Both the position numbers and the translations under genes were made by a program. Below are positions 24,388-37,541 of a stretch of DNA of 64,000 nucleotides, piece after piece. The DNA comes from Hevea brasiliensis. Taxonomy: Eukaryota > Streptophyta > Magnoliopsida > Malpighiales > Euphorbiaceae. The stretch covers positions 15,460,141 through 15,524,140 of the forward strand of contig NC_079507.1 in the NCBI RefSeq assembly GCF_030052815.1, given 5' to 3'. Under the pieces are notes generated by a model. That model saw only the letters and a program-made list of their open reading frames with translations, did not search any database and was not told the DNA's origin. Numbering within the stretch: position 1 is the first letter of the stretch; every line of letters starts with the position of its first letter.

Positions 24388-27300
24388 CACTAAAACATGT
24401 CACACCATACCCCTCTGTAAGGCATAATATGATCCCAAAGAATACCTAATGAACTACCAAACTTCACTTACTGATAATTCATTAACTACACTACAAGGGA
24501 TTTTAAAACCATTTTCTTACATTTTGGAAGTGGTGAGCGTTCTAGTAGGAATTAAAAACATTTAATTGAAGTTTCAAAACTAGTTAAAATTTTTACCCAT
24601 TTTACTTTTTTGAAAATTTTACAAAAATTTTGGCAGAGTGCCATCTGTATTTTGAGAAAATAGTTCTTCAAAAACCTGTAAAAATACTTCCAATAATTGT
24701 TTCACAACTCCCAACCACCAAAATTACTCAGTTCAACATAACTCAAATCAATTCCACAATTCAGTCAAAGATTGTCATCTCAAAATATTTTGTCATTTCA
24801 TTCACATTGCATTTAAAATTTAATTTACATATACAGGTCTTAATGTACAAAAAGAAAATCCAAAATACCATTATTATAAGTTACTGTACAACTGCTCAAC
24901 TTTACCTTGATACATAAAACATTACAATATTTATATTAAATAATTACAAGGGTATAAATAAATACCCGTACAAAAGTGATGAAAGAAGTTCTTCCCAATC
25001 CAGTAGCTCACTCTGCTGCTTTTTCCTTGCCTTTATCTGCGACAGCAAAATAAGCTATCGCTAAGTGTAAAAATACTCAGTGGTGCACAATAAAAATTGA
25101 AATGCAGTACGTAAAACATTCTTTGACAAATTCACAATTTGAATATTTCATAATCACATTTCACAATTTATCAAAACTCATTATAGAATAATTTTGGTCA
25201 AATAATTTAATAAACATAGTGTTGCCAATTCATACACAACTTAAGCCATGATATAAAATTTCCGATCAATGCCGCATTGTACACCACGACAAAGCAATCT
25301 ACAACCCCACTAATCGAAATCAATGAGGGAGGTGGCTAGCTAGCTAATGAGTAGTCATCCGATCTACAACCTCAATTGGTAAACCAGAGAGGGAGGAAAA
25401 TAATCGATCTCAGCCCCATAAATGGGGGAATATTATGGCACTGTCATGCTAAGTGTGAATCCGAAATCAATTTAAAACGATTTATTCAAATATTGCATAC
25501 AAAAATCAAATCAATTTCCGAAGTTACATTTTCATTCACAGAGTGGCAACACAAAAGTTCTTAAACTCATAATGCGTACTAAATCAATTTTTCAATGATA
25601 AAATGCTTAAATAGGGTTTATTGCACACAAACCTGACATGAGTCGCCTCTAGGCCTTAACTCAGTCTTTTGTCCCTTGCGGGTCTTTTTCAGCTGAAACA
25701 CAAAATTTATAGCGTCTCAGTATCTTTGCCTCATAATAATTCCAATAATTAATCTCATTATGCTTAAACTTCATTCTTGAATACATTCATGTTGACATTA
25801 CTATTCATAGTACTATTCAAGTCAAAATATTGACTTTCTTATGCCTAAAAGGTATGGGAACTCCAACTATACTCACATTTTGGTCACCAATTTTGTTGGT
25901 TTTGGTTGTTTTCTCAAAACTTAGGTCTTTTAAGCAAAATTGCAAATTTTCAATTTTGGTGTCTTAGGTTTTACTGTTCCATTGGTCATGTTGCTGTTAG
26001 AATTTGGCTATGTTTTTTTTCATAGAATTGTTCCTTATTGTCTTAACTTTATTCTCCTTTTTGAATTACTCCAATTGGACTTTTGTAGCTCAAGTTATAG
26101 CCATTTGAATCGTGGCTGCCAGATTGGACTTAACCCAGATTTATGGGCAAATTCTGGTTCTGGCAGTTTTAGGTCACCAAATTTGGGTGGCCAAATGACT
26201 TAGTTAAGGGCATAATTTGGGTTTGTGTTCTTCACAAAATTTTTAGGTCTATATCTCAGCTTTCTATTGGTAAAAGTTTAGGTCATTTAGACCTGCCTAG
26301 CCCAAGTTATGCTCAAATGAACAAACACTGTTCATTTGATCATTTTTGTACAAGTCAGATTGCCAATTCCAGATTTGGTCAATTTGTTCACTAGGTTTTG
26401 GTCACTTTTTGGGCATGATTCCTGAGTGAAAAATGTTCCATTTTGTGTCTATTTTCATTTCCAATTAGTCTCACACCAATTGGACTTGTAAATTTTCAGT
26501 TTTGGTCCCTAAAATGGACCTTAGTCCTGCAGCCTGTAGCATGACCCTAAGCAATCTGAATTTGCATTTGGTTCCAACACTTCTAACATGCTCCAATTGG
26601 TCACAAATGACCATTTCTCACCTCAAACCAAGTCCAACACACCATTTAACACATTCTCACATTTTTGTCTTCCAAACCCTAGGTGCCAAACCCTAATTCA
26701 CCAATTTGTTACACTTAATTAATTCTAAGGATACCAACATCACTTCCACACTCATACAAACTTACCTACACTTTTAATTCAATCAAAACACATGTATACA
26801 CCCATCAAACCCTAGTTGGCCGAAATTTAACTTTGTCCCCCAACACTTGTTTTCATTTCATTTTAAGTTTATTTTCAATTTCATTCAATCATAAACACTA
26901 GAATTAAACCAAAAATACTCACCTTTCTTTAAATTTTCACCTCTTCAAAACCTCTTCCTTTATTCTTCTTTTTGTTGTCAAGTTCTCTATCAAAGCTTGA
27001 AATCAAGATTTAATGATGGAAGTTTAATTTTCTATGGTGGAATTTAGGGTTTGATCAAGCTCAAAATGAGCTTCCATGGAGTTTTGGTGAGGGAGAGGGA
27101 GAGAGAGATGGACGGCTTGAAGAAGATGACTTTTCTTTTTTTTTTTTCTTTTTCTTTTCTTTTTTTATGTCTTTAGGAAGACCACAAATTATCTAAAATT
27201 TAATTTTTAATTATAATATTTATGGCATCATGCATGATATCATCTCTTTTCACCTTTTTCATTTTCCTTTCTTTTCTATTTATTTTTTTATTAGTTCTTT

Positions 27301-27795
27301 AATTTAATTTCCGATTCTAAAATTTTATTTTCTCTGATTTTATTTGACAGTTGATCAGGAGTCAGCTCTCGGGGTCAATTGACCAAATTGCCCCTCGCCG
27401 GTTTGATCCGGTTTGCAAATAATTCAATATTTCTTCCGGATCCTTGACCTAATTATTTGACTGACTTAACAATTCTTTTTCATGATTTTCTCTTTTCCAC
27501 TATGTTTGCAATAGTCCTAAGGACCGCAAAGTCATATTTTACAGTTCGAAATTTGGGTTTAAATTGACCTCATAATGCTTCCCAAAAGGGTCACTCATCG
27601 CTGTGACTCTTGGCTCATTTAACTTCTTATGTTCTGTTTTTCCTATTTATACTTAACCAATTGACAATTACTAATTATTTGTGTTCAGGCGTACCTAGTT
27701 ATCTTAAGTGTGGTTCTAATCCTCTTAATTATCCGGACTGTCACCGGTCACCGAAACAGTGACATATACCAGGCTATGTAAATAGGGGTGTTACA
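24388..27795 (-). repeat. Element H 5' LTR
   Basis: 3,408 bp, TGTCACACC...GGTGTTACA. Its inner end matches positions 1-710. Family features shared loosely with the A/Y LTRs are an imperfect version of the AAATGAACA...TGTTCATTT palindrome near 26,320 and a CTAAGTG...CTCAGTGGTG block near 25,070. I see no gene in it; the small ORFs are not conserved as proteins. Confidence 0.92.
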
Positions 27796-27885
27796 GAGGC
27801 AACTTGGGAAAGTGAAGAGACGATGAGGCAACAGTTCCCTCAACTATTTGCATTAGGTAAATTTCGAGGACGAAATTTAAATTAG
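27796..27885 (+). pseudogene. Element W chromodomain C-terminus (30 codons)
   Basis: Open from EATWESEETM through QQFPQLF to GRNLN and a TAG stop, very close to the end of element Y's polyprotein (62109-62198). The part before it lies left of element H, outside the window. The fragment keeps the family's C-terminal extension after the chromodomain, including FRGRNLN. Confidence 0.85.
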
Positions 27886-27896
27886 AGGGGAAGAGT
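27884..27896 (+). other. Polypurine tract of element W
   Basis: AGAGGGGAAGAGT directly before the LTR edge TGTAACACC. Identical to Y (62197-62209) and to array A unit 2. Confidence 0.85.
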
Positions 27897-30800
27897 TGTA
27901 ACACCCTCCCTGTAGCAACTTCGTACATCCTACTGTTCCAGTGACCAGTGTGGGTCCGGACAGCTAGAATGTCCAAAAAAATATTTAAACTAAAGTGAGG
28001 AACCATAATTAACTCAAATATTAATAAGAAAAATTTAGGAAAAATTTTAGAAATAAAATACAACCAAGTTAAATGAGCTGGTGCCCTAGTGATGAGTAAC
28101 CTAGTGGGAAGTTACGGTTCTCGCAACTAGGAGCCTTAGACCTGAGGGAAAATTCATAAAATAATTTTTGGGACTCCAGATAAGGATCATTAAGGTTTCT
28201 ATGGCATTAGAATGCCAAGAAAATGCTTAGAAAAATTTTTCAATCGGTATAGAAAATTTTGGTCTGTTAAGCGAAACGGATGGCATTTTGGTTATTTCGT
28301 CTCCAGAGATGATTTTTGGCTGACTTATCCAGTTGAGTAAATAATTATTATGATCTAAAATATGAATAAATGTTGCTAGTAGTGTAATTAAAAATGAGAA
28401 ATGAAAATAAGAAAATAAAGTAAAAAAGAAAATAGAATTAAATTAGATATATGACATAGGATGACATCATTAAAAACCTTCCCACCAATTAGGAATTGAC
28501 AAGCCAATTAAAATGAGATAAATACAACTAAAATGAAGTAAAAAACAAACACAAATTCTGCAATTCTCTTACCATTTCAGCCGTGCTCCTTCCTCTCACT
28601 CCTTCCACCATTTTTGATCAAAACTTCTCACTAGAATTCCTTGATAAACCACCATAAGATTTTAATCTTGCTTCACAAAACCTCTTCCTAACACCTTAAA
28701 CAACATCTAGCTAGCAAAAAGAAGAAGGAAAAAGGGAGATTTGGGAACTTGGAACAGAGATCAATTGAGGTTAGTGACCAATCTCTTCCCTTTCTTGTTT
28801 AATTCATGTTTAATGCCATGTGATAAATGGAAATTGTAAAAAAAAAAAAAAAAATTATGTATATTCATCCCTACAATTTTGGTAGCTTAGGGATGGTTAG
28901 GGTTTGATGAATTTTCTTGAAGCAAAGGGTTTATGAGTTGCCCTTGACATGAGATGAGTGATTAAACATTTAAGTGCAAGTGTAATGCATAAATGGAACT
29001 TGAAAACTTGGACATTTGAACAATATTAGGGTTTGCTCATGTAATAGTTCATTAACCTTGTAATGGTCAATTAGTGACCATTTGAATGCGTATAATGAGG
29101 AAATGAAGTGAGTTGAGGCTTGGCATTTGTGTATGGGTGAGCTGCCTTGGCTGACCTGCAGGACTGAGCATGAGTCCAGCAGGTTTGGGCAATTATAAAT
29201 GGAATTGTAGAGGTTCAATTGGTGCAAGGCCAATTGTACATGAAATTAAACACATAATGGCACAACTTTGGTATAGAAACCTTGCCCAGAAAACCAAACT
29301 ATTGACCTAAAAATTACCCTAATCCGGGGGACCTACATTTTACCTGGGCAAAATAACTAAATGAACAATATTTATTTATTTGGTCATTACTCAGTGTAGA
29401 AATGTCCAATTACCTGAAAATTTTACCAACAGAAAGATGAGACATAGACCTACAACTTTTATGAAGAACACAAATCCAAATACTGAATATAACCTAGTTA
29501 AATTACCAACCAAACTTAAGTTACCAAATGTGGCAGAACCAGTTTAGCCCAGAATTTTGGATTCTATCCAATCCGGCCAGTTATGGTGTTTAGGCCATAA
29601 CTTTAGCTACAAAACTCCAAAGGAAGTGATTCAAAAAAGGAAATATAAGTAGACAAAATAAGGAACAACTCTCATGAAGATAATTTTGCCATATTCCTAC
29701 TGTATAAATGACCAATGGAATAGTAAATATGAGGCTTGAAATTTGAAAATTTTGAATAACTAACACTAAGTTTAGAAATGGTATTGGCAACCAATACTAA
29801 CAATTTTAGAATGCAAAATGTGGTATGCTGGGAGTATTAGAACCAATGTACCAATTGTGCATGCAATAGTCAACATTTTAGTTGACTAATGAAATAAATA
29901 GTAACATCTAAACTTAAATTTCAAGAATTGTACAATTTAAAAGTGTAACATGCCCTAATACACCTAGCAAGATTGGTTTGGATAGGTTGGCATGCCAATA
30001 GGGTTCAGTTAGCAGTACTGCACATAGCATTATGCCATTCTGTGATTTTATGGCTTTTAGCCATTCTAACATTATGATGATACTTGGCCTTGTGCCTGAT
30101 ATTTATTACAGCTTATTAGCTGTTATGTTGCACACCGGGAGACACATGTGTGACCGTTGGTCTGACGGCTCGAGATACTTGATACCCAGTGCCAGTTTAC
30201 ACGTTTATCCTGTCCAGTCATCCAGTATAGGTTACTTGGACAACCAAAAATGAAAGTGAATAAATTTAATGAAATTATGAATATAACAAGTGCAAAATAA
30301 ATAAGATTACCAATAATGATCGAAAAATTGTCTGCATAAGACATCAGGACATGCACTGCATATTTATTTTCTGTTATTTCTTTTTATTTTATTATTGGCA
30401 CCACTAAGCATTATTGCTTAGCGCGTTGCTTTTTGCCAGGCGTAGATTATGGAGAGACCGACCGAGAGCCTAGTAGACCACAGACTGGGTGAGACCATCT
30501 GCAGCTCTGCATAGTGTCTGTGTCACCTCACCGTCTTCAGTGCATTGGTTGGACACTAGGTTTTATTTTGGTACTTTGTAATTAACTTTTATTTTCTCAT
30601 GTGTAATTGAGACTTATATAATGTATTTTGGTATTAATGTAAATAGTGGAAATTGTGTTTATGAATGGAATATTTAGTATTTATTTACGACTTGTATATG
30701 AATATTATGTGAAATGAATGAATGAGAAATGAAAATATTGTTCAAAAATATTGAGATTTTGTTGATGAAATGGAGTTTGGGAATGATTGAAAACACATTG

Positions 30801-31063
30801 GAAGTGTTTTTCACAGGTTCCAAAGAACTGTTTTCTCCATTTTTAGCCAGTACTCTGCCAGTTTTCTATAAAATTTGTGGAACCTCAAATAAATTATAAT
30901 TTCAATAAATAACTTAAATGAATCATATTTCATGAATTATACTTCATAACTATGAAAGAAATAAATTAGAAAGAATAAAAATATTTTAATTAAAATAAGG
31001 TGTTCAGTACACTGTGTGACATATCTTACTCGGCTATATAATAGATGGGTAAGGGGTGTCACA
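27897..31063 (+). repeat. Element W LTR (complete, shared)
   Basis: 3,167 bp, TGTAACACC...GGTGTCACA. It is homologous throughout to the Y and A LTRs but clearly more diverged. Contains an A run at about 28838-28856 and the conserved hairpin at 30404-30421. It sits between a chromodomain end and a PBS, so it is the junction LTR of a tandem pair. Confidence 0.92.
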
Positions 31064-31068
31064 TTTAG

Positions 31069-31080
31069 TAGTATCAGAGC
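31069..31080 (+). other. Primer binding site of element W (mutated)
   Basis: TAGTATCAGAGC, 5 nt after the LTR. It differs from the TGGTATCAGAGC of element Y by one G to A change, which would weaken priming. Confidence 0.8.
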
Positions 31081-31185
31081 ACGGTTTAGGCGTTTATGGG
31101 CCTAGATCAAGTCCATACCATGCATTGCATTTGTAAGAGTCGAGGTGACACTAATGCAGATCTGTTTGTCTTTATTAAATTGGAC

Positions 31186-32025
31186 ATGGACCCTACATCT
31201 CAGAGGGCAGTTGAGGAGGAAGTGGAGAGTCATGCTCCACCTACAGCAGCTGAGACTGGGGGTAGGAGAGAACCTGCTCTGCCAGCTCCAACAGGGCCTG
31301 CTCAGCCTCCACAGGCCACGTTCCAGCAAATGATTAAGTTTTTCAGATAAATGGCTGGGGTAATGCCACTACCACCACCACCTCCACAGCAGAAATCACA
31401 TTTAGAAAGATTGAGAAAATTTGGAGTAGTGGACTTCTTTGGAAAGAGAGAAGATGATTCTGTTGCAGTCCAAAACTGGTTGAACATAACAGGGAGTGTT
31501 CTAAAACAACTCCACTACACTGCAGAACAAAACCTATAAGCTATTGTATCTCTGTTGTAAGATGATGCCTACCAATGGTAGGATATAGTGTCTAGTGAAG
31601 TGCAGCCAGAACAAATAACTTGGGACTTCTTTCTCTCCGAATTCAACAAGAAGTATGTGGGTAGTGTATACCTGGAAGAGAGAAGAAGAGAATTCATTAA
31701 CCTAAGGCAGATACAACTGATAGTGGCCAAGTATGAAAAGGAATTGTCAGACTGAGCCACTACGAAAAGGAGATAGTCCCTAATGAAGCCGAAAGGTGTA
31801 AGAGATTTGAAGAGGGATTTAATGACAATATAAAGATCATGATTACTGCCTTGGGAATTAAAGACTTCACCAAGTTATTGGAAGCTGCAATAAAAGTTGA
31901 AAAGGTCAGAATAAGTGAGCAGACTAGAAGGGAGAGACAGCAGAAGAGGGGCCCGGGTTAGTCTAGCTCATCTCCTGCACCAGGAAAGAAGTTCAAAGGT
32001 CCACCTGCGTAGAGTTCAGGCCAAA
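31186..32025 (+). pseudogene. Element W gag (decayed, truncated)
   Basis: The start MDPTSQRAVEEEVE matches Y gag. It continues through the QMAGVMPLPPPPP stretch and the capsid-like region (LRKFGVVDFFGKRED, then WDFFLSEFNKKYVGS). In-frame stops arise at 31348-31350 and several later sites, mostly where Y has CAA, CAG, GAA or TGG, as expected of C-to-T and G-to-A decay. The homology ends near 32025, before the zinc knuckles, where the sequence switches to LTR. Not functional. Confidence 0.87.
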
Positions 32026-33395
32026 TTCCTAGTGCATAAATGACCAATGAAACAGTAAATATGAGGCTTGAAATCTGAAAATTTTGAATAACTGACACTA
32101 AGCTTAGAAATGGTATTGGCAACCAAGCCCAACAATTTTAGAATGCAAAATGTGGTATGTTAGGAGTTTTAGAACCAATGTACCTATTGTTTATGCAAAA
32201 GTCAACATTTTAGTTGACTAATGAAATGAATAGTAACACCTAAACTTAAATTTCATGAATTCTACAATTTAAAAGTGTAACATACCATAGTACACCTAGC
32301 AAGATTGGTTTAGATAGGTTGGCATGCCAGTAGGGTTCAGTTAGCAGTACTGCACATGGCATTATGCCATTCTGTGATTTTATGGCTTTTAGCCATTCTG
32401 ACATTTTGATGATACTTGGCCTTGTGCCTGATATTTATTACAGCTTATTAGCTGTTATGTTGCACACCGGGAGATACATGTGTGACGGATGGTGTGACGG
32501 CCCAAGGTACTTCATACCCAGTGCCAGTTTACCTGTTTATCCAGTCCAATCATCTAGTATAGGTTCCTTGGGCAACCAAAAATGAAAGTGAATAAATTTA
32601 ATGAAATTATGAATATAACAAGTACAAAATAAATAAGATTACCAATAATGATCGAAAAATTATCTGCATAAGACATCAGGACATGCACTGCATATTTATT
32701 TTCTGTTATTTCTTTTTATTTTATTATTGGAACCACTAAGCATTATTGCTTAGCGCGTTGTTTTTTGCTACGCGTAGGTTCTGGAGAGATCGACCGAGAG
32801 CCCAGTAGACCACAGACTGGGTGATACCATCTGCAGCTTTGTATAGTGTCCGTGTCACCTCACCATCTTTAGTGCACTGGTAGGATACTAGGTTTCATTT
32901 TGGTATTTTGCAATTAACTTTTATTTTCTCATGTGTAATTGAGACTTGTGTAATGTATTTTGGTATTAATGTAAATAGTGGAAATTGTGTTTATGAATGG
33001 AATATTGAGTATTTATTTATGACTTGTATATGAATATTATGTGAAATGAATGAATAAGAAATGAAAATATTGTTCAAAAATATTGAGATTTTGTTGATGA
33101 AATGGAGTTTGGGAATGATTGAAAACATATTGGAAGTGTTTTTCATAGGTTCCAAAGAACTATTTTCTCCATTTTTACCCGGTACTCTACCGGATTTTCT
33201 ATAAAATTTGTGGAACCTCAAATAAATTATAATTTTAATAAATGACTTAAATGAATGATATTTCACGAATTATACTTCAAAACTATGAAAGAAATAAATT
33301 AGGAAGAATAAAAATATTTGAATTAAAATAAGGTGTTCCGATACACTGTGTAACATATCTTACTCGGCTACAGTAGATGGGTAAGGGGTGTCACA
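32026..33395 (+). repeat. Element W second LTR, 5'-truncated
   Basis: Matches 29692-31063 of the first W LTR to its GGTGTCACA end, including the hairpin (32735-32752). The join to gag falls in a short shared stretch (ATTCCTA), so the missing gag-pol and LTR front were probably lost by a microhomology-mediated deletion. Confidence 0.88.
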
Positions 33396-33400
33396 ATATG
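33396..33400. repeat. Predicted target-site duplication ATATG (right of W)
   Basis: First 5 bp of C1 after the W LTR edge. The partner should precede the left end of the W complex outside the window, so this is a prediction. Confidence 0.45.
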
Positions 33401-36400
33401 AGAGCCAAATGTTACATGCTTGCTTCTATGAGTAATGAGTTATAGAAGTAGCATGAGAATATACAAAGTGCGAGTGATATCCTTCTTCACCTACAAGAGT
33501 TGTACAGTGAGTACAGCAGAAGTGCTAAGTATGAGATATCTAGACAGCTGTTCCGCATAAGGATGTCTAAGGGATAAAATGTTGGAGATCATGTCCACAA
33601 GATGATTCGGCTGATTGGGCAGTTAGAACATCTTGACTTTAACATGGATTTCCAATTGCAAACAAATTTGATCCTTCAGTCCCTTGCTGAGTCATTTGGG
33701 AATTTTGTGACAAATTTTCATATGACTAAGCAGGAATACAGCTTAGCTAGTTTACTCAACATGCTGGTTATTGCCCAAAAGAATATGTCGGGCAATAAAA
33801 GAAAAGAGGTAGCTTTGATTGCATCTTCTTCTGTTGGAAAGTCCAACAAGAAGAAGGGCAATAAAAAAAGAAACCTTAGATTCCTGGTCCTTCCAAGAAA
33901 ATAGCTAAGCAGAAAGGGAAGACTAAAGCTGATGGAGGCAAAGAAAAGTATTTCCACTGCTAGTAGGATGGGCACTGGAATAGGAACTACCTAGAGTATA
34001 GCAATCTAAAAGAATGCAATGTCATGATGAAAATCAACTCAAGTTCAAAATATATTTGGCACTTAAGATTAGGTCATGTTGCAGAAGATAGGATTGTAAA
34101 ACTGGAGAAAATGGGGATTTTATCCTCATTGGGCTCTAAGCCTTCTCTAACTTGTGAATCCTACCTTCAGGGCAAAATGACTTGATCACCCTTTGTTGGA
34201 CAAGGACTAAGAGTTGAAAATATTTTGAAGCTAATACATAGTGATGTATGTGGTCCATTTAAAGAAATGCCTAGAGATGGTTTTCATTACTTTATTACCT
34301 TTACTAATGATAAATCAAGGTTTGGATATTTGTATTTGATGAAATACAAACATGTATCCTTTAAAAATTTTAAAGAATTTAAATTTGAAGTAGAAAATCA
34401 AACAGGAAAGAGTACTAAAGCTCTTCAATTAGATCATGGAGGTGAATATTTAAGTACTGAATTTAATGAATACTTGAGAGAGCACGTCATTGTTTCCTAG
34501 CTGACTTCTCTAAGAACACCATAGCAGAATACTGTATCTGAAAGGAGAAATTATACCCTATTGGATATGGTACGTAGTATGATGAGCTATACTGATATGC
34601 CAATCTCCTTTTAGGGATTTGCATTAGAATCAGCTTTGCATATTCTGAATAGGATTCCATCAAAATCAGTATCTTCCACAAATTATGAGATATGGCATGG
34701 AAGAAAACCAAGTCTTAAGTATGTTAAGATTTGGGGTTGTCCAGCTTATATAAAAAAGTTGAACACTGATAAATTGGAAACCAGATCAGAAATGGGTCAA
34801 TATGTTGGATATCCAAAAGATAGTTTTGGATATTATTTTTATTTGCCTATATCACAAAAGGTTGTGATAAGTAGAGATGCCACATGTCTTGAACAACAGT
34901 TTGTTCAAGAAGGAGGCAAAGGAAGGCAAATAGAGTTAGAATTGGATAATTCTGACCAACCAACAGATCAGATGGATATAGATCCATCTAGTTAACCTAC
35001 CCCTATTGATATAACATCTGCAGTTGTTCCTCATAGAACAACCAGAGTATCTGACCCACTAGTGAGATATGGTTTTCTTCATGAAGAAGAGCAAGAGTTG
35101 TCTACTCATGAAGAAGTAGATCATGGAGATGATTTGCTTACCTATGAAGAAGCTATATCAAATATAGATTCTTCAAAATGGATTGATGCTATGAAATCCG
35201 AGATTGATTCCATGTATAAGAATCAAGTTTGGGATCTTGTTGACCCACCTGAAGGTATTGTACCTATAAGGAACAAATGGGTTTTCAAGAAGAAAATTGG
35301 TTCTGATGGAAAGGTAGAGACCTATAAGGCAAGGCTAGTAGCGAAAGGGTTTCGCCAAGGCAAGGAATTGACTATGAGGAGACTTTCTCACCTGTTACTA
35401 TACTTAAATCAATTATGATTCTATTAGCAATAGCTGCATACTATGATTATAAAATTTGGCAGATGGATGTCAAAACAGCTTTTCTTAATGGATACATTGA
35501 AGAAATTATTTTCATTGAACAACCTAGGGGTTTTGAATCCCAAGATGATTCTAAAGTATGCAAGCTAAAGTGATCCATTTATGGGTTGAAACAAGCATCG
35601 AGGAGTTGGAATATCCGTTTTGATGAAGCCATTAAGTCATTTGGCTTTATCAAAAATAAGGATGATCCATGTGTATATAAGAAGGCTAGTGACAGTGCTA
35701 TCATTTTCCTTGTCTTCTATGTGGATGACATTATGTTAATGGGTAATGACATAGGTATGTTGACAACTGTAAAGGTATGGTTGTCAAATACATTCTCCAT
35801 GAAAGACTTAGGGGAGGCAACCTATATTCTTGGGATTCGCATCTATATAGATAGAGTGAAAAGAATAATTGGTTTATCCCAAAGTCTATGCTTGGAAAAT
35901 GTGTTAAAGAAGTTTAACATGCTTGATTCCAAGAGAGGATTATTACCAGTGAGACATGGTATCCACCTTTCTAAAGAGATGTCTCTAAAGACACCTGAAG
36001 AAAGAGATAAGATGGCCACGATTCCATATGCTTTGGCTATTGGAAGTTTGATGTATGCAATATTGTGTACTAGGCCGAATATCGCATATACTGTTAGTTT
36101 AACTAGTAAGTATCAATCTAATCCAGGTTTGGAACACTGGATAGCTGTCAAGAATATCCTTAAGTACTTGAGAAGAATTAAGGATTTATTCTTGATATAT
36201 GGAGGTGGAGACTTGCAATTGGATGGTTATACTGATTCTGATTTCCAATCAGATATCTATGATAGAAAGTCTACCTCTGGGTATGTGTTCATTTGTAATG
36301 GAGGTGCAATCAGTTAGAAGAGTTCCAAATAGAGTACGACTATAGATTCCACTACAATGGCCGAGTATATTACTGCATCAGATGCTGCAAAAGAATCTAT

Positions 36401-36610
36401 TTGGATATATGAAACCCCGGTCTCACCAGAAATCCAAACACATAGAAAAGGCACTACCACATTATCGGAGATATAGTTGGGCAAGGCCATGTAGCCATGT
36501 AGAAAATAGCATCAGCTGAAAATCCAGCTGATCCATTTATTAAGCCTTTGTCACAAGCACAGTTAGACTGACATCTTGAGAAGATGGGTCTAAGATATTG
36601 TAATGAATGG
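33399..36610 (+). pseudogene. C1 gag-pol lacking protease (many stops)
   Basis: Domains in order: gag C-terminal half (33399-33930), a zinc-knuckle trace near 33950-34000, then directly the pre-integrase zinc finger (WHLRLGH at about 34060; its CxxC is damaged). The integrase core follows (HSDVCGPF near 34231, SERRN near 34537), then RT (about 35180-35900, with YVDD near 35721) and RNase H (to about 36400). No protease lies between the knuckle and the integrase; the joint SNLKE...NSSSKYIW corresponds exactly to that of C2. At least a dozen stops are visible, most of the CAG/CAA to TAG/TAA or TGG to TAG type, consistent with long-term loss of methylated cytosines. The domain order integrase-RT-RNase H identifies Copia; motifs resemble Angela/BARE. 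Confidence 0.9.
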
Positions 36611-36620
36611 CTCTAGTGCC

Positions 36621-36630
36621 AGTGGGAGAT
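36621..36630 (+). other. Polypurine tract of C1
   Basis: AGTGGGAGAT abuts the LTR start TGTTAGTAGTATGCCC. The same tract abuts the C2 LTR (50255-50264, minus). Confidence 0.8.
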
Positions 36631-37541
36631 TGTTAGTAGTATGCCCTAGAGCATATAATTTAGTATGTATCTTGTACATATTTTATTAATAAAAGGCATT
36701 TTCACTTTTCCATTTACATAATATATTTATGTGTAATAGAAAAGGTCCATTAATATTTTGTTAGAAATTCTATTCTTAAGTTATTAAGAATATGAGTGAC
36801 AGTATTTCTAGCACAAAGTATCATAAATTGGTTCACAATCGAGGATACTTCACAATAAGGACATGACTTATCTAGAAAGATTGTAATCATGTTTGTTCCC
36901 AAGTTATTTTATATGAGATGTAAATAAGATGGAATGGTGAGTCTCATGCCATATAACAAACATGATAGGCACTTATACATGATAAGTAGGTCGAACCAGT
37001 GACATTTATGACAAGCACATGGAGTTTACTCTTGTCAATGTATTGTCATAAATCATATCAGTGCATATAATCTTTAGACCTGTGATAGCTTAGTTATCTT
37101 GTATATAGGTGGTTTGAGTTTGATACTGCTTTCATACTTGTACTGTGTATGCGTATATCGGCATGTGTTGGCTCCTACTAGTTATATATGGAGGTAGGTG
37201 TTGATCAAGATGGAATCTGTTCCTCTAAGTAAATAGGGATAAAATCCTATGTTCATTTAATTATTCTTGATGTTTCAAGTTCCTAGCTAGGATAGATAGA
37301 TTTATTCAGAAAAGAGTTTCTAATGAGAAAATCCTTTCAATCAAGATTTGGAATTAAAAGAGAACATAATATTCATAGCAAATTGACTCCAGCTCAAATT
37401 GGGATTTTGTAACAGATAGATTTTAGTGCATGGTAACATATGATTATAGGTTCATTTAAGGTAAACCTTATTACTAATTGGGTGGCTATGGCATGGTATG
37501 CTAGGTGTTAACCATAGTTTATGAGCTGCATAAAATGATTT
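36631..37541 (+). repeat. C1 3' LTR, first 911 bp
   Basis: Begins TGTTAGTAGTATGCCCTAGA and follows the C2 LTR read from 57725 or 50254 on the minus strand. Cut by Z after GATTT (37537-37541), the predicted TSD. The rest of the LTR should lie beyond the right end of Z, outside the window. Confidence 0.9.

Larger units (their letters stand above)
22042..27795 (-). mobile_element. Gypsy element H, 5' half (right of insertion A)
   Basis: The remainder of element H: RT N-terminus, protease and gag (22042-24208), leader and PBS, and a complete 5' LTR (24388-27795). Its right edge GGTGTTACA at 27795 abuts GAGGCAACTTGGG, coding sequence for the chromodomain of element W. H therefore inserted there, and a second GAGGC is predicted just left of H outside the window. 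Confidence 0.92.
27796..33395 (+). mobile_element. Gypsy element W: 3' end, full LTR, truncated second unit
   Basis: Plus-strand relic of the same LTR family as A and Y. In order: last 30 codons of the chromodomain (27796-27885), PPT, full LTR (27897-31063), degenerate PBS, decayed gag (31186-32025), then a jump into the second half of another LTR (32026-33395). The middle LTR is shared between the upstream element (left of H, outside the window) and the truncated downstream unit. The right edge GGTGTCACA abuts C1 gag at ATATG (33396-33400), the predicted TSD. Confidence 0.88.
33396..37541 (+). mobile_element. Copia element C1 (fragment, oldest layer)
   Basis: Plus-strand Ty1/Copia relic, from within gag (33396) to within the 3' LTR (37541). 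The left cut is the insertion of W; the right cut is the insertion of Z, at a point where the C2 LTR reads straight through (AAAATGATTT then AGAGAAATC). Its 5' LTR and gag start should lie left of the window. It is the same family as C2 but far more decayed. Confidence 0.92.

Noticed and set aside
31345..31539. Separate small ORF starting MAGVMPLPPPP in W
   Set aside because: It is the continuation of W gag after a nonsense change, not an independent gene.
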